A model generated the notes under the pieces. It saw only the letters and a program-made list of their open reading frames with translations, made no database searches and had not been told where the DNA came from. From NCBI RefSeq assembly GCF_014639235.1, contig NZ_BMFU01000007.1:62001-126000 (forward strand): DNA of 64,000 bases, in the 5' to 3' direction. Made by a program: the position numbers and the translations under genes. Positions 17,812 through 27,243 of this stretch are shown here, in pieces. Positions within the stretch are counted from its first letter, which is position 1. Every line of letters starts with the position of its first letter. This stretch comes from Paenibacillus silvae (GTDB taxonomy: Bacteria; Bacillota; Bacilli; Paenibacillales; Paenibacillaceae).

Positions 17812-19136
17812 GCGTTTATGACGAGAATCAATCCGAGGTTTTGCTGCCACATTCAAATAAAACAGGGCACACTTCCCCGTCTGACCGTTGGGGAGCGTAT
17901 GTAAATGCCGGGTTAAGACTGCCTGCCATGCAGTCCGGCCCGCTCAGCGGACTGGCTTTTGCCGTGAAGGATGTCTTCGACATCAAGGGTAACACCAGCG
18001 GGGCAGGCAACCCGGATTGGCTGCGCACACATCTTCCGGCAGAATCCACCGCTCCGGCACTGCTCGCCTTATTGCAGAGCGGCGCTGCGCTTGAAGGTAC
18101 AACACAGACGGACGAGTTGATGTACAGCCTGAACGGGGAAAATGCCCATTACGGAACCCCGATCAATCCTGTTGCTCCTGATCGAATCCCGGGCGGATCA
18201 TCCAGCGGTTCAGCTGTTGCAGCGGCAGCCGGACTGGTTGATTTCGCCATTGGCACCGATACCGGCGGTTCTATACGCATCCCATCTTCCTATTGTGGTC
18301 TATATGGCTTTCGTCCGACACACGGGGCTGTTTCCACAGAAGGCCTCATCCCGCTTGCCCACAGCTTTGATACCGTTGGCTGGATGAGCCGGGATGTCAA
18401 CATTTTACTCAAGACAGGTCGTGTCCTGTTAAAAGAAAACCTCGCAGCTCCTGAAGACGCAGCAGCACTTCAGACCGATATCAGAAACGATGCACAGCAC
18501 CCGTCTGACCTTGATTTTTCACCTTTCACCCACTATTATATCGCGGCAGAAGCGTGGAACTTGCCAGAAGCAGCAGACCGCTCCCTTCTACTTTCGAGAT
18601 TGCATCAGCTTCCGGGTTGGCAGCCGGATCACACAACTACAATACAGCTAACAGAACCCGGCGAAAGCTTGGCAGACTGGTCAGCAGCCTTCCGTGTTCT
18701 TCAGGGGCTGGAAATTGCGCAAGAACATGGCGAATGGATTGCCAAGGAGCAGCCCACATTCGGCCCAGGTATCGCAGAACGCTTCGCATGGGCCGGGCAA
18801 CTGGAACAGTCTGCAAGCACTGAAGAAGCGAACCTTCGCGCTCGTGTCAAACAAACACTGGTGGATCTGCTGGGAGAACAAGGATTGCTCGCGATTCCAA
18901 CCGCACCCGGGCCGGCGCCCCTCCTTGGCCTGGAAGGTTCCGAAGCCGAAGCTTACCGCGCCAAAACGATGCAGCTCTCTTGTATTGCCGGGCTTTCCGG
19001 CCTGCCTCAGATTACTGTGCCCGTCCTTCGACCGGATGGACTGCCTATCGGCTTATCATTCATTGGCGGTACACATACAGACCTGAGACTCCTGCAATGG
19101 GCAGCCAAGCATTTTACAGAAGAGGTGTGCAGATGA
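17808..19136 (+). CDS. Amidase-signature hydrolase, substrate unknown
   Basis: 442 residues of the amidase signature (AS) family. The Ser-cisSer-Lys triad is complete: Lys in FAVKDVFDI (about 48), cis-Ser in PGGSSSGSAVAAAAG, and nucleophile Ser in TDTGGSIRIPSSYCG. The C-terminal part is shorter than in GatA, and there is no allophanate-hydrolase C-terminal domain. Substrate cannot be read from sequence. Its position after pucG and its coupling to a permease and an FAH protein suggest an amide or ureide, for example oxalurate or oxamate; this is inference. Overlaps neighbours by 4 bp on both sides. Confidence 0.85.
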   Translation: MSVYDENQSEVLLPHSNKTGHTSPSDRWGAYVNAGLRLPAMQSGPLSGLAFAVKDVFDIKGNTSGAGNPDWLRTHLPAESTAPALLALLQSGAALEGTTQTDELMYSLNGENAHYGTPINPVAPDRIPGGSSSGSAVAAAAGLVDFAIGTDTGGSIRIPSSYCGLYGFRPTHGAVSTEGLIPLAHSFDTVGWMSRDVNILLKTGRVLLKENLAAPEDAAALQTDIRNDAQHPSDLDFSPFTHYYIAAEAWNLPEAADRSLLLSRLHQLPGWQPDHTTTIQLTEPGESLADWSAAFRVLQGLEIAQEHGEWIAKEQPTFGPGIAERFAWAGQLEQSASTEEANLRARVKQTLVDLLGEQGLLAIPTAPGPAPLLGLEGSEAEAYRAKTMQLSCIAGLSGLPQITVPVLRPDGLPIGLSFIGGTHTDLRLLQWAAKHFTEEVCR

Positions 19137-19993
19137 AACTGGTAACGATTGAACACGAAGGCCGGGAGCAGGTTGCTTTCTGGACCGAACGCGGCGTTAT
19201 CCCGATGACTTGGCTGAATGATCAAGCAGGCACAGACTGGAACACTGAACTTTTCGCCTTACTGCAACACAATCAGTTCACCGAGCTTCGTGACTGGTAT
19301 GACAATCAGGGTCAGGAGAAACTCTCCTCTCTGCCTTATCTTCCAGCGAATGAAGCAACCTATCGCGCACTGTATCGCAGACCAAGAAAAATCATCGGGG
19401 TTGGCCTGAACTATCGAGAAAAGGCGATCGAGCTCGCTGGACGGGCAGCCGAGGAAGAACCTGTGATCTTCATTAAACCGGATTCGACATTGATTGGTCC
19501 CGGGGAATCGATCCGATTGCCGGGCGAAGCAGGTCAGGTTACGGCCGAAGCTGAGCTCGCCCTGGTCATTGGACAAACATGCAAAAACATTCAGGAAGAA
19601 CAGGCCATGAGTGTCGTGGCCGGTTTTACAACGTCTCTTGATATGACCGCCAAGGACATTCACGCACGCAACCCGCGATTCATGCAGCGCGCCAAGAGCT
19701 TTGATACCTTCCTGAGCCTTGGCCCCTCCATCTCCACGCCTGACGAATACAGCAATCTGGAGGCTCTTGAGATTAAGACAGTGCACAACGGGCTTGTTGC
19801 GCACAGCAATACGGTTAGCAGCATGATCTTTTCTCCTGCCTACTTGATCGCTTTCCTCTCCGATGTAATGACACTGCATGCAGGAGATATCATTTTGACA
19901 GGAACTCCGGGTTCAGTCCCTATTCAACCGGGCGATACAACAGGCTGCGAAATTGCAGGACTCATGCAGCTAAACAATGTGGTTGAGGGCTAA
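19133..19993 (+). CDS. Fumarylacetoacetate hydrolase (FAH) family protein
   Basis: 286 residues from the ATG overlapping the amidase stop. An N-terminal 75-residue domain precedes the FAH core, which starts KIIGVGLNYREKAIEL. Metal ligands are in TAEAELALVIG and in the SLDMTAKDIHA region; GDIILTGTPGSVP near 250 is the typical C-terminal motif. The family includes hydratases, decarboxylases and lyases acting on 2-oxo acids, and some members are named ureidoglycolate lyase in other bacteria. Given the ureide context, a C-N or C-C cleavage of a ureide product is plausible but unproven. Confidence 0.85.
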   Translation: MKLVTIEHEGREQVAFWTERGVIPMTWLNDQAGTDWNTELFALLQHNQFTELRDWYDNQGQEKLSSLPYLPANEATYRALYRRPRKIIGVGLNYREKAIELAGRAAEEEPVIFIKPDSTLIGPGESIRLPGEAGQVTAEAELALVIGQTCKNIQEEQAMSVVAGFTTSLDMTAKDIHARNPRFMQRAKSFDTFLSLGPSISTPDEYSNLEALEIKTVHNGLVAHSNTVSSMIFSPAYLIAFLSDVMTLHAGDIILTGTPGSVPIQPGDTTGCEIAGLMQLNNVVEG

Positions 19994-20172
19994 ACCCGAA
20001 CATTCACAGGCATCTTTTACAACAAATTACGCTTTTAACACCCCCACTCCTCTAAAATAACATCATATGTCATATTTTTTCATGCAAATTCAACAGAAAT
20101 TTAGATGATAATCTACGTTTTTGTCAATGAAATGTGCAATCAAGCTGATAAAATAAGATATATGAAGTTTAG

Positions 20173-20217
20173 GTAAGGAAACATAACACATTAAAGTTAT
20201 TATACCTTACATTTTTT
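20173..20217 (+). terminator. Inverted repeat with T tract before the allantoin permease
   Basis: GTAAGGAAACATAAC (20173-20187) and GTTATTATACCTTAC (20196-20210) pair at 12 of 15 positions and are followed by ATTTTTTT. It may end the permease-amidase-FAH transcript, 180 bp upstream. Its short distance to pucI also allows a leader attenuator or an operator. Confidence 0.5.
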
Positions 20218-20316
20218 TCGATCATTCATGGTGTGGATGCAGACTGTACGAATCACTCGTAACCTCGACATCGTTCAGCCTCTGCATGCCCCATATTAAA
20301 GAGGAGTGGGGAAGTT

Positions 20317-21711
20317 ATGTCTACCAATTTAGCAGGACAATCACTGGAGCAGGCACAGCTGCATGAAGAAATCAGCATGGATGACTCCCTGAAGCCCAAA
20401 CGTGAGAGTGATCGAACGATGGGGCCCGTACCTTATATGTTCATGTGGATCGGGGATGGTGTAAATCTCGGTAACATGACACTCGGAGCAAGCCTGATCG
20501 TTGCCGGAGTTGCTACGCTTAATGTGTTTCAGACATTTATAGCAGCGATGATTGCCATCGGCATCATTTCCTTGATCTTTGCGATCAATGACCGCTTCGG
20601 TTATCGGACAGGCATTCCCTATGTTGTTCAGCTGCGCATGTCCTTTGGTATTAAGGGAGCCATTATCTCCTCCTTCCTTCGCGGTGTACCGGCAATCGTC
20701 TGGTACGGTTTCCAGAGCTGGGTCGGAGCAACAGCACTGAATGAAATCGTCAAGGTGTTCAGCGGTGGCAGCTTCGATAGTATTCCAATCTGTTTCGTAC
20801 TGCTTCAGGCTGTTCAAATCGTCCTGTCCATGTACGGATTCCATGCCATCAAGTGGGTGGAAACTCTCGCTTCCGTTGTAATCATGCTGGCACTGGTTTA
20901 TGTGTTCGGCCTCCTGCTTAACTCCCACAGTGCAGCAATCAGCCAAAACTGGGTGAATGCCAAAGGCACATGGGGACTTCCCTTCTTCGGCTTTATCATG
21001 GTGTTCCTGGGCAATTATGCAGCCATTTTCCTGAGCGCAGGTGATTATTCCCGCGAGCTGAAAAGCGGCATCAGTGACAAAAAGCGCAGTATGCTCTACT
21101 TCTTGCCTATCGTGATCGCCTACGGTTTCGTGCTGACCATTGGAGCAATGATGGCCGCAGCAACAGGCATATCCAATCCTGTCAAAGCCTTCGCTGTCAT
21201 TGTAGACAACTCGTACATCACCGTATTCGTATCTGCCTTCATCGTCATTGGCGCAGTTGCTGTCAACATGGTCGCTAATATCGTGCCACCCGCTTATGTC
21301 ATCTCACTGGTTACCAAGCTGAAATACAAAGCAGCAGTAATCATCACCGGCCTGCTTGCACTTTGTTCCTTCCCATGGGTACTTGTACAGGATTCCTCCG
21401 CTCAAGGCTTGAACACGTTCATCCTGATCTATTCTGCCTTCCTTGGCCCGATTGTAGCGATCATGCTGGTCGAATACTACATTTTGCGAAAACAAAAGGT
21501 GGATACCGCTGAGCTGTACATGGATAACGGTATATTCAAAGGGTATAACCCCAGCGCTCTTTTAGCGATGGTAATTGGAGCTGGCGCTGCCTTCCTGCTC
21601 GTAGATATCGGCTGGATCATCGGATTTATAACAGCAGGCACAGCCTATTTGCTGCTAAGCAAGTTTGCTTTTAAAGGCTCATCCTTCAAAAAAGGAACCA
21701 TCTACGAGTAA
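20317..21711 (+). CDS. pucI: Allantoin permease, NCS1 family
   Basis: 464 residues with 12 hydrophobic segments; imports allantoin by cation symport. The cytoplasmic N-terminus ends RTMGPVPYMFMWIGDGVNLG, the helix-1 region of NCS1 transporters. GIPYVVQLRMSFGIKGA and LGNYAAIFLSAGDYSREL are further family marks. GGAGTGGGGAAG precedes the ATG. It is 61 bp ahead of the allantoinase gene, so import and the first catabolic step are co-expressed. Confidence 0.9.
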   Translation: MSTNLAGQSLEQAQLHEEISMDDSLKPKRESDRTMGPVPYMFMWIGDGVNLGNMTLGASLIVAGVATLNVFQTFIAAMIAIGIISLIFAINDRFGYRTGIPYVVQLRMSFGIKGAIISSFLRGVPAIVWYGFQSWVGATALNEIVKVFSGGSFDSIPICFVLLQAVQIVLSMYGFHAIKWVETLASVVIMLALVYVFGLLLNSHSAAISQNWVNAKGTWGLPFFGFIMVFLGNYAAIFLSAGDYSRELKSGISDKKRSMLYFLPIVIAYGFVLTIGAMMAAATGISNPVKAFAVIVDNSYITVFVSAFIVIGAVAVNMVANIVPPAYVISLVTKLKYKAAVIITGLLALCSFPWVLVQDSSAQGLNTFILIYSAFLGPIVAIMLVEYYILRKQKVDTAELYMDNGIFKGYNPSALLAMVIGAGAAFLLVDIGWIIGFITAGTAYLLLSKFAFKGSSFKKGTIYE

Positions 21712-21772
21712 ACAGACCTGAATCAGCGTAGCAAGACATACAATTATCAACGATGGAAGAGGAGAGAGGTAT

Positions 21773-23131
21773 ATGGAACGTTATGATCTGATCATACGCG
21801 GCGGCAGTGTGGTACTGCCGGAAGGTGTCACAAACGTAGATATCGGCGTGAGGGATGGCAAAATTGCAGCAATCGCTGCTGCTCTGGAAGGAGAAGCCGC
21901 ACAAGAATGGGATGCTGCAGGGCATCATGTGCTTCCAGGCATGATTGATGTGCACGTGCATTTCAGCGAACCCGGACGCGAGCATTGGGAAGGTTTCACC
22001 ACCGGTTCAGCGATGATGGCCGCTGGCGGCTGTACCACCTTTTTCGATATGCCGCTTAACGGAATCCCATCTACGGTAACACAAGAGGCATTGCTGGACA
22101 AAGCACGGATCGGTACAGAAAAATCATTCGTCGATTTCGGTCTCTGGGGCGGGCTTGTACCGGGCAACGAGGAAGATTTGCAGCCCTTAGCCGAATCTGG
22201 AGTCATTGGATTCAAAGCATTTCTCTCTACCACAGGCAACAAAGAGTTTGAAGCGGTAGATGATATGACCCTTCTTGCGGGCATGAAAAAGATTGCGGCT
22301 CTCGGCAAAATTCTGGCTCTCCATTCCGAAAGCGCGGCGATCACCAACTGGCTGAAAGCGGAGAAGGAAGCCGCCGGGCTGGTCAGTGCCGATGATTATC
22401 TGGAGACACGGCCAATTGTTGCGGAAGTTGAGGCGGTTGAACGAGCACTCTATTATTCAGAAATTACAGGCTGTGCCCTGCATTTTGTGCACATCAGCTC
22501 CGCCGCAGCGGTAGCCAGAATCGAAGCAGCCAAAGCACGCGGCATGAACGTAACAGTCGAAACGTGTCCGCATTACCTGCTGTTCAACCATGACAGCCTG
22601 CGTGAAAAAGGTACCATTGCCAAATGTGCACCTCCACTGCGGGAAGCGGATGAACAGCAGCGGCTGATCTCCCTTCTGCTTGAGGGCCGATTCGATATGC
22701 TTTCTTCAGACCATTCACCTTGTCCTTACGAGATGAAGGACCCGAAAGATTATAATCTTTTTCAAGCATGGGGCGGCATTAGCGGCGGACAATTCACACT
22801 GCTCTCCGCTCTCGAACTTGCAATTGCACACAACGTTCCACTTGAAAAGGTCGCTGCCTGGACAGCCTCGAATCCGGCAGAACGCTTTGGTCTTGCAGAC
22901 CGCAAAGGCAGGATCGCCGTTGGCATGGATGCAGACCTTGCCCTCGTACAGCTGCATCAGCCCTTTACTGTAACGGAAGAAAACTACTACGCGAAGCATA
23001 AGCAAAGCCTTTATATCGGTCATACCTTCCCGTCCAGCGTGGCCGGTACGATTGTCCGCGGACATGTCGTTGTTCAGGACGGCAGGGTACTCACTTCTAC
23101 AGCTCCTGAAGGCGGCTGGCAGAAGCCCTGA
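21773..23131 (+). CDS. pucH: Allantoinase
   Basis: Zinc amidohydrolase that opens allantoin to allantoate. 452 residues, a usual length. Metal ligands: HVHFSEPGRE (about 61-70), carbamylated lysine in GFKAFLST (about 147), FVHISS, and SSDHSPCP with the final aspartate. The glycine-rich NPAERFGL/GRIAVGMDADL stretch is the C-terminal signature of cyclic amidohydrolases. Start follows GAAGAGGAGAGAGG. Together with pucI, pucF and pucG it takes external allantoin to oxalurate; no urate oxidase or xanthine dehydrogenase genes lie in this window. Confidence 0.93.
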   Translation: MERYDLIIRGGSVVLPEGVTNVDIGVRDGKIAAIAAALEGEAAQEWDAAGHHVLPGMIDVHVHFSEPGREHWEGFTTGSAMMAAGGCTTFFDMPLNGIPSTVTQEALLDKARIGTEKSFVDFGLWGGLVPGNEEDLQPLAESGVIGFKAFLSTTGNKEFEAVDDMTLLAGMKKIAALGKILALHSESAAITNWLKAEKEAAGLVSADDYLETRPIVAEVEAVERALYYSEITGCALHFVHISSAAAVARIEAAKARGMNVTVETCPHYLLFNHDSLREKGTIAKCAPPLREADEQQRLISLLLEGRFDMLSSDHSPCPYEMKDPKDYNLFQAWGGISGGQFTLLSALELAIAHNVPLEKVAAWTASNPAERFGLADRKGRIAVGMDADLALVQLHQPFTVTEENYYAKHKQSLYIGHTFPSSVAGTIVRGHVVVQDGRVLTSTAPEGGWQKP

Positions 23132-23190
23132 GATTGCGTGCACATCAACCTGAATTCAATTGCACTCAACCTTAGATCACGTGACACAAA

Positions 23191-23276
23191 AAAAGAAGCA
23201 TGTCAGAGAATACTTTTCTCGAACATGCTTCTTTTGGTATGCTTCTTTTGGTATGCTTCTTTTGGTATGTTTCTTA
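23191..23276. terminator. Bidirectional terminator followed by 14-bp tandem repeats
   Basis: AAAAGAAGCATGT (23191-23203) pairs with ACATGCTTCTTTT (23223-23235), with a smaller GAGAA/TTCTC stem inside. The 3' arm then repeats as GGTATGCTTCTTTT at 23236 and 23250 and, diverged, at 23264. It serves the convergent pucH and argH genes. Confidence 0.85.
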
Positions 23277-23315
23277 TCGTATCTATTTGGACCCTGGTCA
23301 GGTGCAGCTTAATGG

Positions 23316-24719
23316 TTAACCTCTGTTTTCAATCCACTGCTCTGTTGCTCCGAGCACCTTCTCGCTGCGAGCAATCGCCTCGGCCACTTGACCTGAAGCC
23401 GTGCCACCGTATACATTACGGGCGTTGACTACCGCTTCCGGCTGCAGTACATCGTAGATGCGATCATCAAACAGCGGTGAGAATTGCTTGAATTCATCAA
23501 TCGTCAGATCAAGCAAATATTTGCCGTTCTGGATACAATACAGCACCGTTTTACCAATCACCTCATGCGCTTGACGGAAAGGCAACCCCTCACCTACGAG
23601 GAAATCAGCGATATCTGTTGCATTCGAGAAGTCCTGATTCACGGCTTGACGCATGCGATCCTTGTTGACCTTCATTGTAGCAATCATCGGAGCGAACAGC
23701 TGAAGCGCTCCTTCCAATGTAGCTACGGTATCAAACATGCCTTCTTTGTCTTCCTGCATATCTTTGTTGTATGCCAGCGGGAGAGATTTCAGCACCGTCA
23801 GCAATCCGATCAGATTGCCGTATACCCGTCCTGTTTTACCACGAACAAGCTCAGGCACGTCCGGATTTTTCTTCTGCGGCATGATACTGCTGCCTGTGCA
23901 GAACGCATCATCCAGCTCAACAAAACCAAACTCCGTACTGCTCCACAGCACCAGTTCTTCACTCAAACGGGACAAGTGAGTCATAATCAGCGAAGCGTCT
24001 GCCAGAAACTCCACGATGAAGTCACGGTCACTTACCGCATCCAGACTGTTCTCATATACACCATCGAAGCCAAGCTGCTCTGCCACAAAATGACGATCAA
24101 TCGGGAACGTTGTTCCTGCAAGCGCCCCTGCCCCCAGCGGAAGCACATTAATGCGTTTGTAGCTGTCCATCAGACGTTCAGCATCACGCTGGAACATTGA
24201 TACGTAAGCCATCAGGTGATGTGCAAACAGAATCGGCTGTGCGCGCTGCAAATGAGTATAGCCCGGTACAATCGTATCCAAGTTATCCTTGGCTTGTCCG
24301 ATCAGCGCCTCCTGCAGCGCATGCAGCATGCCAACAAAGCCGACTACACGCTCACGCAGATACAAGTGCATATCTGTTGCGACCTGATCGTTCCGGCTGC
24401 GGCCTGTATGCAGTTTTCCGCCGACAGGACCAATCGTTTCAATCAGGTTTTTCTCAATGTTCATGTGGATGTCTTCATCGGATACCGAAAACTCCACCTC
24501 ACCTGCACGGATTTTATGCAGAACGGTAATCAGGCCTTCTTTGATCGTTTCTACATCTTCCGCAGGCAAAATACCGCATTTTCCCAGCATCGTTACATGG
24601 GCCAAACTGCCTTGAATATCTTCTTCTGCCAACGCTTTGTCAAAGTTGATCGATGCCGTGTATTCCTCAACCAGATGGTTGGTTTGCTTTGTGAAACGTC
24701 CTCCCCACAGCTTGCTCAC
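23316..24719 (-). CDS. argH: Argininosuccinate lyase
   Basis: Last step of arginine synthesis: argininosuccinate to arginine and fumarate. 467 residues, the family length. The fumarase/aspartase signature GSSIMPQKKNPD is at about 280-291, with the catalytic serine. HTGRSRNDQVATD and TVVPGYTHLQRAQP-like text (IVPGYTHLQRAQP) supply the other active-site regions. Start is GTG (VSKLWGGRFT) ten bases after GAAAGGGG. It ends the leftward arg cluster. Confidence 0.97.
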   Translation of the reverse strand: MSKLWGGRFTKQTNHLVEEYTASINFDKALAEEDIQGSLAHVTMLGKCGILPAEDVETIKEGLITVLHKIRAGEVEFSVSDEDIHMNIEKNLIETIGPVGGKLHTGRSRNDQVATDMHLYLRERVVGFVGMLHALQEALIGQAKDNLDTIVPGYTHLQRAQPILFAHHLMAYVSMFQRDAERLMDSYKRINVLPLGAGALAGTTFPIDRHFVAEQLGFDGVYENSLDAVSDRDFIVEFLADASLIMTHLSRLSEELVLWSSTEFGFVELDDAFCTGSSIMPQKKNPDVPELVRGKTGRVYGNLIGLLTVLKSLPLAYNKDMQEDKEGMFDTVATLEGALQLFAPMIATMKVNKDRMRQAVNQDFSNATDIADFLVGEGLPFRQAHEVIGKTVLYCIQNGKYLLDLTIDEFKQFSPLFDDRIYDVLQPEAVVNARNVYGGTASGQVAEAIARSEKVLGATEQWIENRG

Positions 24720-24807
24720 AGTGAGTATCCCCTTTCGCTCATGGACAAAGCCGCCCCTGCCAGAATGTGCAAGAACGGCCCGCCTTGTCAGTAAAATAAT
24801 TATAAGT

Positions 24808-24825
24808 TAGCGTGAACACACGCTA
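24808..24825. other. Small perfect hairpin between argG and argH
   Basis: TAGCGTG-AACA-CACGCTA, placed 5 bases beyond the argG stop with only weak T richness. It may stabilise or process the mRNA rather than terminate it. Confidence 0.45.
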
Positions 24826-24829
24826 TACA

Positions 24830-26065
24830 TTATTTTTTGTTTTGCTCCACACCGGAATGTACTTTCAAGCGCAGTGCGTTCAGGCGGATAAAGCCCGTTG
24901 CATCGCCTTGATCATACGCCTCCGATGGATCAGCTTCCATTGTAGCAATGTCCGGGTTGTACAGGCTGACAGGGCTTTTCACTCCTGCGCCAATGACGTT
25001 GCCTTTGTACAGCTTCACACGAACCGTACCCGTTACGTTCTTCTGACTTTCGGTCACCAGCGCTTGCAGTGCCAGACGTTCAGGTGCGAACCAGAATCCG
25101 TTGTATACGAGTGTGCTGTAACGTGTGATCAGGCTGTCACGCAGGTTCATCACTTCACGGTCCATCGTAATGGATTCCATTTTGCGATGTGCTGTGAACA
25201 GGATCGTTCCCCCTGGTGTTTCGTATACGCCGCGGCTTTTCATGCCGACAAAACGGTTCTCTACCATGTCCACACGACCGATGCCGTGTTTGCCGCCCAG
25301 TTCATTCAGCTGCTCCATCACTTGCAGCGGGCTTAGACGCTCGCCGTTCAGGGCAACACAGTTGCCTTGCTCGAACTCCAGTTCGAGGTACTCCGGTTGA
25401 TCCGGTGCATCCTCAGGTGCGCTGCTCAGCAGGAACATGTCTTTGTTCTCATCCGCGCTCGGATCGAACCAAGGATCTTCCAGCACACCGCTCTCATAGC
25501 TGATATGCAGCAGGTTGCGGTCCGTGGAGTAAGGCTTCGCCGCAGAAGCTGTAACCGGGATGCCATGCTTTTCAGCATAAGCAATCATCTCGGCACGTCC
25601 CGGGAACTGGTTGCGGAACTCTTCCAGACGCCAAGGCGCAATCACTTGAATATCCGGCGTGAGCGCAGCGGCGTTCAGCTCAAAACGAACCTGGTCATTC
25701 CCTTTCCCCGTAGCGCCGTGAGCAATCGCTGTAGCGCCTTCTGCACGAGCGATATCCACCATACGTTTAGCAATAAGTGGACGTGCGATGCTTGTACCGA
25801 GCAGGTATTGGCCTTCATAGAGGGCGCCTGCCTGGAACATAGGGTAGATGAAATCTTTCGCGAACTCGTCGCGCAGATCGTCGATGTATACTTTGGAAGC
25901 GCCCGTAGCCAGTGCTTTTTCCTCCAAGCCATCCAGCTCATCCTTCTGACCGATATCCGCTGTAAAAGCGATGATCTCTGCATCATAGGTTTCTTTCAGC
26001 CATTTCAAAATTACAGATGTGTCCAGTCCGCCGGAATAGGCGAGTACGATTTTTTCCTTAGCCAT
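24830..26065 (-). CDS. argG: Argininosuccinate synthase
   Basis: ATP-dependent joining of citrulline and aspartate. 411 residues. The P-loop-like ATP pyrophosphatase motif AYSGGLDTSV is at 9-18; HGATGKGNDQVRFE (about 117-130) and YETPGGT are further signatures. GGGGAGGA precedes the ATG by about ten bases. Lies between argF (90-bp gap) and argH (110-bp gap) in the leftward arginine cluster. A 520-residue open frame on the opposite strand is a shadow. Confidence 0.97.
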   Translation of the reverse strand: MAKEKIVLAYSGGLDTSVILKWLKETYDAEIIAFTADIGQKDELDGLEEKALATGASKVYIDDLRDEFAKDFIYPMFQAGALYEGQYLLGTSIARPLIAKRMVDIARAEGATAIAHGATGKGNDQVRFELNAAALTPDIQVIAPWRLEEFRNQFPGRAEMIAYAEKHGIPVTASAAKPYSTDRNLLHISYESGVLEDPWFDPSADENKDMFLLSSAPEDAPDQPEYLELEFEQGNCVALNGERLSPLQVMEQLNELGGKHGIGRVDMVENRFVGMKSRGVYETPGGTILFTAHRKMESITMDREVMNLRDSLITRYSTLVYNGFWFAPERLALQALVTESQKNVTGTVRVKLYKGNVIGAGVKSPVSLYNPDIATMEADPSEAYDQGDATGFIRLNALRLKVHSGVEQNKK

Positions 26066-26155
26066 GTGATATGGTCCTCCCCAAGATCAATTACGATATT
26101 TCATCTATCATCGCCAAATTGGCGTGTAAAATCAACCCATGATCGCAAACTGCGA

Positions 26156-27121
26156 TTATTCGCTCATCAATGCAGCCATCAATGCCTTCTGTGCATGCAG
26201 ACGGTTCTCTGCTTGATCAAAGATCAAGGAGTTCGGGCCGTCGATAACTCCTGCGCTCACTTCTTCGCCGCGGTGTGCTGGCAGACAATGCAGGAACATG
26301 AAGTCCGGCTTTGCACCTTTCATCAATTCCTCATCAACCTGATAAGCCGCAAATGCCTGCTCCCGAATCTTCTGCTCTTCCTCAAAGCCCATGCTTGCCC
26401 ATACATCGGTATACACGATATCGGCATCTTTCACCGCATCCTGTGCACTGTACGTTACGAGCACTTCCGATCCGCTCTCCTTCGCGATTGCACGCGCCTG
26501 CTCAACCACAGCACTGTCAGGCTCATATCCTTCCGGCGTTGCTACGGCAACATGCATGCCCATTTTCGCCGCACCCAGCATCAAGGAGTGTGCCATGTTG
26601 TTGCCATCGCCAACATAAGCCATCTTCAGACCAGCCAGTTTACCTTTATGCTCAAGCACCGTCTGGAAATCCGCCAGCACCTGGCACGGATGCGCCGCAT
26701 CGCTCAGGCCGTTAATGACGGGAACATCTGCATGCTCTGCCAGTTCAATCACATTATGATGTCCAAACGTACGGATCATGATGCCGTCAAGATAACGGGA
26801 CAGCACTTTCGCTGTATCATGTGTCGTTTCACCGCGTCCCAGCTGAATGTCATTTTTGCTCAGGAACAGCGCGTGCCCACCGAGTTGGAACATGCCGACT
26901 TCAAAGGATACACGTGTACGTGTAGATGATTTTTCAAAAATAAGTCCGATCGTTTTGCCTTTCAACGGTTGAAACGGAACACCGCTTTTTTGCTTGCCTT
27001 TGATCTCGATCGCAAGGTCCAGCAGGTAACGAATTTCCTCTGCCGTATAGTCCGTGAATTCGATAAAATCCCGGCCTCTCAAGTCAATCTTCTGAACCTT
27101 GTCTGTATGCTGTACTGCCAT
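26156..27121 (-). CDS. argF: Ornithine carbamoyltransferase, anabolic
   Basis: Makes citrulline from ornithine and carbamoyl phosphate. 321 residues. Carbamoyl phosphate site SSTRTRVSFE (about 65-74), HPCQVLADFQT (about 142), and the ornithine site with HCLPAHRGEEV near 283. GAGGAGG before the ATG. Neighbouring biosynthetic genes argue for an anabolic rather than catabolic role. The 345-bp gap upstream of it contains a repeat also found before argD. Confidence 0.96.
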   Translation of the reverse strand: MAVQHTDKVQKIDLRGRDFIEFTDYTAEEIRYLLDLAIEIKGKQKSGVPFQPLKGKTIGLIFEKSSTRTRVSFEVGMFQLGGHALFLSKNDIQLGRGETTHDTAKVLSRYLDGIMIRTFGHHNVIELAEHADVPVINGLSDAAHPCQVLADFQTVLEHKGKLAGLKMAYVGDGNNMAHSLMLGAAKMGMHVAVATPEGYEPDSAVVEQARAIAKESGSEVLVTYSAQDAVKDADIVYTDVWASMGFEEEQKIREQAFAAYQVDEELMKGAKPDFMFLHCLPAHRGEEVSAGVIDGPNSLIFDQAENRLHAQKALMAALMSE

Positions 27122-27243
27122 CTCTTGTATTCCTCCTCATTTCCGGTTCCCTGCACCCGCACGGGCAGAAGTCTCGCATCCACGTTGACATCCATGGCTG
27201 AATTCAAGCCCTCTTATGTTGGTCAATCCCTTTTTAAAAGGGG

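Noticed and set aside
20100..20217. Purine riboswitch before pucI
   Set aside because: No match to the conserved junction and loop bases of the purine aptamer could be found.
23236..23276. Short repeats taken as a CRISPR remnant
   Set aside because: Units are 14 bp with no spacers and continue a terminator arm; no cas gene is near.
23484..24200. 238-residue ORF antisense to argH
   Set aside because: Shadow of argH; no ribosome site or recognisable motif.
25367..26929. 520-residue ORF antisense to argG and argF
   Set aside because: Shadow of two certain genes. Rich in Cys, His and Arg with no domain pattern and no start site.
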